The notes beneath the pieces were generated by a model, which searched no databases, was not told the origin of the DNA, and was given only the letters and a program-made list of their open reading frames with translations. From Lawsonibacter hominis (GTDB taxonomy: Bacteria; Bacillota; Clostridia; Oscillospirales; Oscillospiraceae), in NCBI RefSeq assembly GCF_014287895.1, contig NZ_JACOPP010000003.1, forward strand, positions 1 through 64,000: a DNA stretch of 64,000 nucleotides, written 5' to 3'. Position 1 is the stretch's first letter. Each line of letters opens with the position of its first letter. The position numbers and the translations under genes were made by a program. Below are positions 1 to 7,747 of the stretch, piece after piece.

Positions 1-44
1 AGCTTGACTGCTTCCTCTTTGAATTCCTTATCATATTTGCGCAT
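1..44 (-). CDS. IS3-type transposase orfA, 5' end only (cut by window edge)
   Basis: The minus strand starts with ATG at 44-42 and reads MRKYDKEFKEEAVKL before leaving the window. This is the usual opening of the IS3-family orfA helix-turn-helix protein, which binds the ends of the insertion sequence and is fused to the OrfB integrase by frameshifting. An AGGAAGG ribosome site lies just upstream. Only about 15 residues are visible, so the rest of the element and its state cannot be judged. The position beside relaxase debris fits an insertion into a mobile element. Confidence 0.6.
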   Translation of the reverse strand, partial: MRKYDKEFKEEAVK

Positions 45-45
45 C

Positions 46-92
46 GTAAACACCTTCCTGTATTTCTTATTCTATCACTTTTGGGTGTTTAC
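46..92 (-). promoter_or_regulatory. 9-bp inverted repeat overlapping the orfA ribosome site
   Basis: GTAAACACC at 46-54 and GGTGTTTAC at 84-92 are exact inverted copies about 29 bases apart. On the orfA transcript the inner part of the ribosome site (AGGTG) would lie in the stem. Several insertion sequences fold their ribosome site this way to block translation from outside transcripts. That role is inference here. Confidence 0.35.
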
Positions 93-209
93 TCTCTGCA
101 CTTCTATGATATCCCTCCACACATACCACAACTCCCACCGGAAAGCTACTGATTTTGCGGAAGAAATCCAACGCGTATTCTTTGTTTATGTGGTGCAGTT
201 CCTGACTGT

Positions 210-1774
210 TTACCATCCGCCCATGGTCATGCCGCCCCAGCCCTGGTCTTCATAGTCATCCGGTTTGTGGCCCAGAGCAATTTTCTTTTCCCTGAGCTGC
301 GCCAGCCGCTTGCGGTCGATCTGCATTCCGGTGGAACCGGACTTGGGCAGGGAGTGGTCCTGAAAGATATTTCCCATGTGGTGGAGCAGTCTGGTCACGG
401 ACAGAATGACAGAGGGCGGTTTGAAGTCATCCAGGCGCTCCAGGAAGAATTGTGCGTAGGCGTCGCCCTGGTCTGCTGCCCGCTTCAACCAGTGGATGGC
501 CGCGTCCATGTCGTGGGGAACGCTCCGCCCCATGAGGTACAGCTTGCCCAGCATGTACTGCCCAAACTGATTTCCCATCTCTGCCGCCTGGGTGAAGTAG
601 GCCACGGCCTGTTCCTCGTCCTGCTCCACGAACTTGCCGCGCAGGTATTCCTTGCCCAGACGGTAGGCGGCGTAGTCACTGCCGTTCTGAGTGGCAGCTT
701 TCAGCCAGCGGATGCCTTCTTCGACGTCGTGTACCTCCGAATCGTCAGAGAGATATAATTTGCCCAGGGCGTACTGCGCCACAGGAAGGTCCTGCATCGC
801 CGCCTGGGCAAACCAGTACCGGGCGTTCACAGAGTCGGGGACCAATAGGCCACCGTCCCGATACAGCTTGCCCATGAAATATTGTGCGTAGGCGTCGCCG
901 TCTTCCGCCAGCTCATTCAGACTGTTTGCGGTGTAGTCCCTGTCGTCCAGCGGGGTGTCCTCACTGTTGATGGCATCCCAGCAATCCCAGCAGTCGTAGG
1001 AGAGCCGCCGGTCATCGAACCATTCGTCCTCTCGTTCCAATTCTTTGTCCTCAAAGGAGACTGTGCCCATGCGGATATGCTCCGCCTCCCGGATGACGGC
1101 GTTCTTGATGGCCCGGAATTCTTTCTGCTCAGAGAGCTTTGGGCGTTTGCGCTCCTTCTCAGAATAGTGATCGTCCACCTGACATTGGAGCTGCCACCAC
1201 TGGTCGTAGCACTCGCTGACGACCGGCAGACGCCCCATCTGATCCACGATCTCGTCCACGATTTTCTTCGCCTGCTTCGGAAGATAGCCGTAAGACTTTT
1301 TTCCGTGGACCGATTCCAGCTGAGAGGACAGCTCCTGCATGAGCCGCTCCGTGTCCGGCTGGTCGCAGATGCTGCTTCGCATTTGCCGGGTCAACTCCCG
1401 CAGTGACTTTCTGGTTTGGCGAACCAACTCATCACGGGAAACAGATTTCTGCTCATAGATGTGCAGCATCTCCTGACGGAAGATCTGATTGGTCAGCTCG
1501 GATTTGATCTGCCGGAGTCCCTGGAGAGATAGGCCTGCCCCGGCTTTGCCGACCACGCCATCGTATGTACATGGGGATGGTCCCCCTCATTGTGAAACGC
1601 AGCGTACCAGCGGAAGTCCTCCAGCGGAATATTCATGGCGGCAGCGATATCATTTCTGTTTGTCCGCAGGAGAGCACGCCACGCCTGGACATTGTCATAC
1701 CCCAGGCGGGCGGCGTCCTCACGCTTCAGAGAGAGGATGTGCGTCCATACATTTGATAACCAACTTTTTAGGTT
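210..1774 (-). pseudogene. MobP3-type relaxase, 5'-truncated and frameshifted
   Basis: Two reading frames together give a MobP3 relaxase of the kind found in Firmicutes integrative elements. The first (1774 to about 1500) contains VWTHILSLKREDAARLGY, a WYAAFHNEGDHPHVH segment holding the metal-binding histidines, and then AYLSRD. The frame then shifts, and 1556-210 continues with LRQIKSELTNQIFRQEM, a charged helical stretch and about five Sel1-type repeats (AQYFMGKLYRDG, AQYALGKLYLSD, AAYRLGKEYLRG and so on). The junction looks like loss of one copy of a GGAC tandem repeat, a 4-base deletion; this is inferred from the expected RDG...LRQ joint. The N-terminal roughly 60 residues, including the usual catalytic tyrosine region, are missing, and a stop at 1777-1775 precedes the remnant. 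It should not nick DNA. The 448-codon downstream frame may still be translated. Confidence 0.7.
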
Positions 1775-1777
1775 TCA

Positions 1778-2134
1778 TCAATCATCCTCCACAAAATCAG
1801 AATTCACCTCCGGGCGGAACATCTGTAAAAATTCATCCACCGAGTTGACGATCCCAGCCTGCTTCAGATATTGATAGCGGACCAGATCGCAGAGCGTCCG
1901 GCAGTTGATCTCTGCGCACTCCAACAATTTATCCATTGCGATCATCTGGTGGTAGGTAGTTAGTTTGGTAGGCTTGTCAGGTGCCTTCGCAAAAGCTCTC
2001 ACCAGTTCCTCCGCTGGCATATCATCATCAAGGTCCTGCTTCATCTCCTGAATGATGTAGTCCATGGTTTCCCTCTCAGCTGTGATCCTCAAAAGCTGTA
2101 TCAGCACTTGATTGTGTATCTTGAATTGGGTCAT
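1778..2134 (-). CDS. Small mobile-element protein, function unknown
   Basis: 118 residues, starting at the ATG at 2134. The AAAGGAG site is well placed for this codon and too close to the ATG six bases upstream. The protein is acidic and helical, with no membrane segment or motif that I recognise. It ends in FVEDD and its stop abuts the relaxase remnant, so it was probably the gene just before the relaxase in the original element. A possible TTTACA-18-TTATAA promoter lies upstream at 2238-2209. No function is proposed. Confidence 0.6.
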   Translation of the reverse strand: MTQFKIHNQVLIQLLRITAERETMDYIIQEMKQDLDDDMPAEELVRAFAKAPDKPTKLTTYHQMIAMDKLLECAEINCRTLCDLVRYQYLKQAGIVNSVDEFLQMFRPEVNSDFVEDD

Positions 2135-2208
2135 GAACATCCGCTCCTTTTGTAGTCAGATGAGACGCACTCGGCTGCGGCCTCCAGCCGGTGAACTTTG
2201 TCCCTCAC

Positions 2209-2238
2209 TTATAAGGACACTCAAAGGCGGTTTGTAAA
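2209..2238 (-). promoter_or_regulatory. Candidate sigma-70 promoter
   Basis: On the minus strand TTTACA (2238-2233) is followed by 18 bases and TTATAA (2214-2209). This would start a transcript about 70 bases before the small element gene. Moderate match only. Confidence 0.35.
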
Positions 2239-2248
2239 CCAGAAAAAT

Positions 2249-2290
2249 AAAAAAATTGAGGGGCCCTGTCATGAGACAGAGTTCCTCAAC
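2249..2290 (-). terminator. Intrinsic terminator of the sigma-like gene
   Basis: On the minus strand TTGAGG, an inner CTGTC/GACAG stem and CCTCAA are followed by a run of seven T. The structure overlaps the stop codon of the upstream gene. Confidence 0.75.
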
Positions 2291-2658
2291 TTTTCGTGAA
2301 GCTTTTTCAGCCGCTTGGATACGGCCATCTTGGAGATCCCATAGACCTTGCCGATCTCCTCCATGGTCAGTTCCCCGCCATAGCGAAGAGAGATCAGGTC
2401 TTGGCCCTGGTCATCCAAATTTCCGACGGCCTTTCGCAGATTTTCAAGTCGGAGGTTCCGGAGGACAGTATCCTCCACGGGACGCCTGACACTATCCGAG
2501 CAGAACAGCACCGTTTCAAACTCACTTTTACTCAGATGCCTTTGGTCCTGCTTTTCCTGCGCCTGTTCCCGTTTCCGATCCTGCTCCAGGAAGTCTGCGA
2601 CCTCCTTTGGCACTGATACTTGCTCACCATTGTATTCGATAACGACAATGTCGTTCAT
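2269..2658 (-). CDS. Sigma-70 region 4-like HTH protein of a mobile element
   Basis: 129 residues, starting at the ATG at 2658 behind GGAAAGGAC. A start farther upstream has no ribosome site. The N-terminal half is charged (LEQDRKREQAQEKQDQRHL). The C-terminal half, about residues 70-129, reads LRKAVGNLDDQGQDLISLRYGG, then LTMEEIGKVYGISKMAVSKR. This is a sigma region 4 helix-turn-helix with the usual 'D-x-I-S-L-R' lead-in. There is no region 2, so it is not a complete sigma factor. Such proteins are common in Firmicutes integrative conjugative elements, often near the recombinase, and are thought to set element gene expression. It has its own terminator. Confidence 0.7.
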   Translation of the reverse strand: MNDIVVIEYNGEQVSVPKEVADFLEQDRKREQAQEKQDQRHLSKSEFETVLFCSDSVRRPVEDTVLRNLRLENLRKAVGNLDDQGQDLISLRYGGELTMEEIGKVYGISKMAVSKRLKKLHEKLRNSVS

Positions 2659-2789
2659 TTGTGTCCTTTCCGCTTTCGACGGAAAGATACACACCCACGC
2701 TGCCGGCACAGCGCCAAAAACTGTAGACCTTCATGGAAGTTTCCTTCGTACAGGGTGGTGTTGGTGCCCTACGAGGCTCATGAACGTCT

Positions 2790-2814
2790 GAGGTCACACA
2801 GGGGTGTGGACCTC
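2790..2814. promoter_or_regulatory. Imperfect palindrome in a 280-base gap
   Basis: GAGGTCACAC at the left and GTGTGGACCTC at the right are inverted copies apart from one extra base. The 2659-2940 gap otherwise shows no credible gene. The palindrome could be an operator or a small hairpin. Confidence 0.25.
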
Positions 2815-2940
2815 ACCGGAAAGCTGCGAGATTGGCTTTCGCCTAATTTAATGATAGAACGAACCAGCATACATGTCAAGGCACATACAGTTTTTTACAG
2901 TAAAGGCGCGTCCGGCTGGGCAAATAAAAGCCGTTTTGTT

Positions 2941-3609
2941 TTATGCATCCTCGACAAAAAGGATTCCGTTTGTAACTCGCAGAGCAGACAACAGCGCATT
3001 GCGATCCGAATCCCGCCCCGAACGCTGGACATCAATGATAGCTCCATTGATTGGCGCATTGTTGCCACCGGTATATTCGAGATTAGATAGATGCCACTCG
3101 TACTCTCTCAATGTTGCGAGAATGGTTGAGAATGGTGTTTCTGTAGTGTATTCAATATAAAATCGCATAACGGTAGAGTCTTTTAGGTACTTTGCATCCA
3201 GATGATTCAATGTTGCAATAACTGCAAACAAAAATGCGCACATAATTACCGCAGCTTCATAGAATCCGCTTCCAACAACAAGCCCCATACATGCGGATGC
3301 CCATAATCCAGCAGCCGTTGTAAGTCCTTTAATGTGTTGCCCCCGATGATGGCCCGTGATGATAATGCTGCCAGCTCCGAGAAAGCCAATTCCGCTGATG
3401 ACCTGAGCGCCCAAACGAGACGGGTCGGTGCTGGAGTCTGAATAGACCGAAAGGAATTGACTCAACATCATAACGGACGCAGCGCCAATGCAAACAACAA
3501 TATGTGTACGCAGTCCTGCAGCGTGCTTCCGCTTGCCGCGCTCATATCCAATCACAGCACCGCACGCAGTTGCGAGCAGAAAACGAAAGAAAATAGAAAC
3601 TATTGACAA
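2941..3609 (-). CDS. MgtC/SapB family membrane protein
   Basis: About 222 residues. The N-terminal two thirds are four to five hydrophobic segments with family hallmarks: AVIGYERGKRKHAAGLRTH near residue 20, LGAQVISGIGFLGAG near 70 and GLTTAAGLWASACMGL near 100. The C-terminal third (from about residue 140) is a soluble ACT-like domain. MgtC proteins modulate membrane ATP synthase and P-type pumps under Mg or acid stress and are not themselves proven Mg transporters. The start is uncertain: the frame opens with TTG at 3609 directly after AAGAGGG, which is too tight for a normal site. It stands alone between the element edge and the phn operon. Confidence 0.8.
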   Translation of the reverse strand: MSIVSIFFRFLLATACGAVIGYERGKRKHAAGLRTHIVVCIGAASVMMLSQFLSVYSDSSTDPSRLGAQVISGIGFLGAGSIIITGHHRGQHIKGLTTAAGLWASACMGLVVGSGFYEAAVIMCAFLFAVIATLNHLDAKYLKDSTVMRFYIEYTTETPFSTILATLREYEWHLSNLEYTGGNNAPINGAIIDVQRSGRDSDRNALLSALRVTNGILFVEDA

Positions 3610-3713
3610 CCCTCTTAACGTGTCCAGAAAATATAATATCTTCCCCGCCTCCTTCCGGATGCAATCAGATTGGCAAACACTATGGTAACAGACGGAGTTC
3701 TACTGAAGTGAGA

Positions 3714-5240
3714 TCACACTTTTTCGATGAGCACACAGCAATTGGACGGATTTTCTACGGTCAGAAGTGGCTTGCTCTTGAAAAAATCCAAAATCAAATC
3801 CGACATTTCTGCGTTGATCTCTCGGACAACCGGGCAATGCAAATACATGGGGTAGCCTCCGGCACCGCTGGCCCGATAGCTGTTGACACAAATCGTAAAG
3901 CTGTCCTGTGCGGTCACTGGCCGCCCATGATACATTAGGCTGGATACTCTTTGACCGATGGGGCGTTTAACATCTATGGTGTAGTCCACGCCAGCATAGT
4001 AATCAAAGTTGTAGTGTTCGACTTTTGGCTTGAGGAACTGGTCTGATACGCACAACTGTCCATCGTCGTCCAGCGCAAAATACTCAGCACTTCGTTCAAT
4101 GGCTTTCCGCAGAACTTCGCCACTGATTTCCAATACCGTCAGCGTATTTGTATAGGGGTAGGCCGTTAACACATCCCTGCGGTGAACGATCTGTGGAAGT
4201 CCGGCTACTTCATTTGCCAAGCTGGTTGCTGAGATTTGGGCTCCGGAACTCGCTAACTGAACCTCATTGAAGAAATTGGCAATATCGTTGCCTTCCGCCG
4301 CCATGACGAGAGGAGGGGCCGGAAGCAGCGGGCGATCTAAATGGCCTACCACAACATCCAGCCATGTCTGGGCGCCTTTTTCCATATCTGTGAAGCGATC
4401 CAGCAGCGCCGGCTCACATTCCCCGCTGGCGGGAATCGTCTGGCTGGTGATTGCTTTATGCCCATTGGCTACCACGGCTCGTACCGAGAGAAACTCACGA
4501 CCGGAGTCGGATGGCTGAACAACAAAAGTTCCGAACACCATTTGCCCCGCTACGGACATGTGCTGATGCCCAGTCAATAAAATATCGAAATCAAGTTCCT
4601 GACAAATCCGATACCCGATATTCTCTGTACTCTCGCTCAGTACCCGGCCACTGGTCAAATCCCGCTCAAATCCGCCGTGATAGACACAGACAGTTAAGTC
4701 TACCTGCCCATGCATCTCGTTCAGGGCCGCCTTTGCGGCGGAAAACGGCTCGGAAATTTTCAGACCTACCAGATGCTCCGGGCGTTCCCATACATTCACA
4801 TGGTCGGTCACGATGCCGACAATACCGATGCGTAAGCCATTTTCAAGGACATGGATATGCCATGGGAAACGTACCGCACCATCACTGTTTAATGCATTCT
4901 GGCAGACGCAGCGGGCATCAAGTGCATTGAGGTATGTAGCCAAATAATCCATGCCAAAATTAAAGTCATGGTTGCCCAGGGTCACATAGTCGTAGCCGCA
5001 ACTGTTCATGATACTCGAGAATTTTTCGGCATCACCGATGGAGTCATGACAAAATGCGCCCAATGGAGAGCCTTGGAGGAGATCACCGCCATCAATCACC
5101 AGTGTGTTTCCGTCCTTACAAAAGCGGTTGGCGCATTTGAAAAGGCCGATATCTCGTTCACCGGGTGTCCGATAGTCTGTGGGGTAGATGTAGGAATGGA
5201 GATCAGAGGTGAAATAAATTTGCAGATGTTTTTCTCCCAT
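3714..5240 (-). CDS. Cytoplasmic bifunctional metallophosphatase / 5'-nucleotidase
   Basis: 508 residues from the ATG at 5240, with GGGGG upstream. The calcineurin-like domain comes first: FTSDLHSY near residue 10, DGGDLLQGSP near 50, a GNHDFNFG metal site near 90 and TGHQHM near 220. The C-terminal 5'-nucleotidase domain follows, with a late NSYRASGAGGYP substrate loop. There is no signal peptide or anchor, unlike secreted UshA/NT5E enzymes, so it should act inside the cell on nucleotides or related phosphate esters. It is the last gene of the phnD-phnC-phnE-phnE run, with a 5-base gap, so it probably acts on whatever the importer brings in or on a product of it. No C-P lyase or phosphonatase gene is nearby. 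Confidence 0.85.
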   Translation of the reverse strand: MGEKHLQIYFTSDLHSYIYPTDYRTPGERDIGLFKCANRFCKDGNTLVIDGGDLLQGSPLGAFCHDSIGDAEKFSSIMNSCGYDYVTLGNHDFNFGMDYLATYLNALDARCVCQNALNSDGAVRFPWHIHVLENGLRIGIVGIVTDHVNVWERPEHLVGLKISEPFSAAKAALNEMHGQVDLTVCVYHGGFERDLTSGRVLSESTENIGYRICQELDFDILLTGHQHMSVAGQMVFGTFVVQPSDSGREFLSVRAVVANGHKAITSQTIPASGECEPALLDRFTDMEKGAQTWLDVVVGHLDRPLLPAPPLVMAAEGNDIANFFNEVQLASSGAQISATSLANEVAGLPQIVHRRDVLTAYPYTNTLTVLEISGEVLRKAIERSAEYFALDDDGQLCVSDQFLKPKVEHYNFDYYAGVDYTIDVKRPIGQRVSSLMYHGRPVTAQDSFTICVNSYRASGAGGYPMYLHCPVVREINAEMSDLILDFFKSKPLLTVENPSNCCVLIEKV

Positions 5241-5244
5241 AGCG

Positions 5245-6054
5245 TTACCCCCGCGTCAATTTCGTGCGGATCTTTGCGGAGATCCACTCAATAATCAGAA
5301 CCAACAAGATCAATCCCAACAGGATAGATCCGACCTCATTCCACCGGTAGGCGCTCATGGCAAAAATTAGGGGGGCGCCAATACCGCCTGCACCGACCAA
5401 TCCCAACACGGTGGCGTCTCGGAGATTCATGTCAAACCGATAGATCAGCGTGGACATGAAATCCGGGAACAGCTGGGGTAGGATTCCGTAGCGGATCTTC
5501 TGAAATGTTGTGCACCCTGCGGCGTCAAGAGACTCCAAAATGCGTTTATCCAAGTCCTCAATGCTCTCGATGAAGTTTTTCGAGACCATGCCTATCGAGC
5601 AAAGGGACATGGTGAGCAGGCCCGCAAAGGGGCCGGGGCCAGTGACCCGAATAAACATCAGTCCATAGATAAACGCAGGGATCGTACGGATGGCAGCAAT
5701 CGCAAAGCGTCCGATCAGTGCAATGGGACGGGGCATCAGGTTAGGTGCCGACAGGAAAGACAGCGGTACAGAGATGACCGCGCCAACAATCGTGCCCAGG
5801 AAGGCTATGCACAGAGTCTCCAGCAGCAGATATGCCACGCCGGACGTGGTGAAGTTGAACAGCAACTTCGTGTCCGGATGAAAAATGCCAGAGAGGATGT
5901 TTCCGGCAACCTCCAGCCCGTTTCCCGTCGCGTTGCTGATGACCACCGTAGAACTCGACCATGCCAAAACACAGGCGATGGCAAAGGCAAGGAGTAATTT
6001 GTAGATCCATGTTTTCGGGGCGTTTTCATACGCTGCTTTAATGGTGTTTTCCAT
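5245..6054 (-). CDS. phnE: PhnE-type ABC permease (second copy)
   Basis: 269 residues from the ATG at 6054 behind AAAGGGGGCGG; a TTG 18 bases earlier is less likely. About six membrane segments surround a binding-protein-dependent transport motif near residue 180 (ESLDAAGCTTFQKIRYGILPQ, the EAA loop that docks the ATPase). The first segment is near residues 20-42. It forms the transmembrane pore with the next permease gene. It lies between the first phnE (14-base gap) and the 5'-nucleotidase. The PhnE family moves phosphonates, phosphite or other organophosphorus compounds; the substrate here is not established. Confidence 0.88.
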   Translation of the reverse strand: MENTIKAAYENAPKTWIYKLLLAFAIACVLAWSSSTVVISNATGNGLEVAGNILSGIFHPDTKLLFNFTTSGVAYLLLETLCIAFLGTIVGAVISVPLSFLSAPNLMPRPIALIGRFAIAAIRTIPAFIYGLMFIRVTGPGPFAGLLTMSLCSIGMVSKNFIESIEDLDKRILESLDAAGCTTFQKIRYGILPQLFPDFMSTLIYRFDMNLRDATVLGLVGAGGIGAPLIFAMSAYRWNEVGSILLGLILLVLIIEWISAKIRTKLTRG

Positions 6055-6068
6055 GTTGCCGCCCCCTT

Positions 6069-6890
6069 TCAAGTCAAGCGCTTACGGACCGCATGGCTGA
6101 ACCACTCAATGATCACCACGGTCACAAACAGGACGATTAAAATCATTCCCACGCTGCTATATTCACGCCAGCCAATCTTCCCATTCATAATGAGGCCCAG
6201 GCCACCGGCGCCAACATAGCCCAAAATAGAGGCATAGCGGACATTGCCCTCCAGACAGAACAAGGACACAGAAAGGTATGTCGGAAGCACCTGTGGAAAT
6301 ACCGCAGTAATAAACGCACGCACGCGCGTTGCTCCCAGAGCCTCCATTGCCTCAAAGGGGCCCATATCCACAGTCTCAATTATTTCAAAAAGCTGCTTGC
6401 CAATGTATGCAAATGTAAATACCGCAATCGCGCAGGTACCTGCCATGGTGCCCAGGCCAAAAATGTAAGTAGCGATTAACGCGCAGACCAGTGTCGGCAG
6501 CGTGCGAACCAAGCTCAAAAACAGGCGCACAACAAAAAGAACGACCGGATTGGTGACGATATTACTGGCGGCAAGAACTGCAAACGGTATAGCCAGCACC
6601 GCACCAACGAAAGAGCCTAAAATCGACATTTTGATAGTGTCCCACAACGGCTGCCAAATTTTGGGGAGATAATCGGTTTTGGGTGGGAACATATCTCTCA
6701 GAATATCGAAGAACTTACTTCCGTTGCTCGCCAAAACAGTGAAGTTAAAGCCTGTGACATTTACCGATATGACCGTGCAAATCAGCAGGATCAGCAGGAT
6801 CAGCGGCAGTCGAGTAAATTTCTCCTCAACCACTTTTCCATTGGGCAGCGTGTATTGCCGAGGCTTGAAAATGCGGTCGTATAGTTTCAT
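6069..6890 (-). CDS. phnE: PhnE-type ABC permease (first copy)
   Basis: 273 residues from the ATG at 6890, with AGGAGGCGACGGC before it. The N-terminal cytoplasmic stretch (about 28 residues, RQYTLPNGKVVEEKF) leads into about six membrane helices. The EAA loop reads EAMEALGATRVRAFITAVFPQ near residue 185. Its ATG overlaps the phnC stop by four bases (ATGA), a sign of coupled translation. It makes a heterodimeric pore with the following permease. Confidence 0.9.
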   Translation of the reverse strand: MKLYDRIFKPRQYTLPNGKVVEEKFTRLPLILLILLICTVISVNVTGFNFTVLASNGSKFFDILRDMFPPKTDYLPKIWQPLWDTIKMSILGSFVGAVLAIPFAVLAASNIVTNPVVLFVVRLFLSLVRTLPTLVCALIATYIFGLGTMAGTCAIAVFTFAYIGKQLFEIIETVDMGPFEAMEALGATRVRAFITAVFPQVLPTYLSVSLFCLEGNVRYASILGYVGAGGLGLIMNGKIGWREYSSVGMILIVLFVTVVIIEWFSHAVRKRLT

Positions 6891-7645
6891 GCCGTCGCCT
6901 CCTGCTTGGCAGCCTCCCCATAGATAGAGTCCAGTACCGCCTGGTCAACTTCTTTGGAAGGGCCATCATAGACAATTTTACCCGCACGGATACCGATGAT
7001 GCGGTCGGCATATTCGATGGCGAGCTCAACATGGTGGATGTTCAGCAAAATGGAGATGCCCATTTCTTTGTTGATACGGACAAAATCCTCCATGACCTGC
7101 TTTGCGGTGACAGGGTCCAGTGCGGCCACCGGCTCGTCGGCAAGGATGATCTTCGGTTTCTGAGCCAGCGTCCGGGCCAGAGCGACACGCTGCTGCTGGC
7201 CGCCGGATAGTTGGTCGGCTCGAATGTATGCCTTATCCAAAATCCCGACCTTATCAAGAGACTCCAGAGCTGTGATCTTATCCTCCTTGCGGAAAGCGCC
7301 CAACAATACCCTCCAGAATGGCATTTCCGGGACTCGGGCGGACAGGACGTTTCGGATCACGGTGGTTCTGGACACCAGATTGAAGGACTGGAACACCATG
7401 CCGATCTCACGCCGGAAATGCCGCAGAGCCTTGCCCCGCAGGCCGCTGACGTTGGTATCATTGACGGTCAGCGTTCCTTTGCTGATGTCGTGCATCCGGT
7501 TCACGGCGCGCAGCAACGTGGACTTACCTGCGCCAGAACGTCCAATGATGGCGACAAACTCACCGTCCTGGATCGTCAGATTTACATCGTCCAGACCAAC
7601 TGTGCCATTGGGATAAATTTTCGATACATGGTCAAATACGATCAT
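6887..7645 (-). CDS. phnC: PhnC-type ABC transporter ATPase
   Basis: 252 residues starting at the ATG at 7645. GAGGTG lies six bases upstream; a GTG at 7654 is the other option. It has all ABC landmarks in order: Walker A GRSGAGKS near residue 35, Q-loop MVFQSFNLV near 85, signature LSGGQQQR near 150, Walker B ILADEPVAALD near 170 and H-loop NIHHVE near 205. It energises the PhnE pair. The gap upstream to phnD (102 bases) holds a strong hairpin that may lower expression of the membrane genes relative to the binding protein. Confidence 0.92.
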   Translation of the reverse strand: MIVFDHVSKIYPNGTVGLDDVNLTIQDGEFVAIIGRSGAGKSTLLRAVNRMHDISKGTLTVNDTNVSGLRGKALRHFRREIGMVFQSFNLVSRTTVIRNVLSARVPEMPFWRVLLGAFRKEDKITALESLDKVGILDKAYIRADQLSGGQQQRVALARTLAQKPKIILADEPVAALDPVTAKQVMEDFVRINKEMGISILLNIHHVELAIEYADRIIGIRAGKIVYDGPSKEVDQAVLDSIYGEAAKQEATA

Positions 7646-7673
7646 GAGGTACACCTCGTTTCTTGATAGAACG

Positions 7674-7724
7674 CGGAGGAGAGGACGCCCCTCCGGCGTA
7701 TGCCTGGGGAAATCCTCTCCTCCG
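7674..7724 (-). promoter_or_regulatory. Intercistronic hairpin between phnD and phnC
   Basis: CGGAGGAGAGGA (7674-7685) and TCCTCTCCTCCG (7713-7724) form a perfect 12-bp stem. No T-run follows, so it looks like an RNA-stabilising or partial-attenuation structure that keeps the binding protein message abundant. Confidence 0.5.
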
Positions 7725-7747
7725 AATTAGGGGCGATTTTGGGATGA

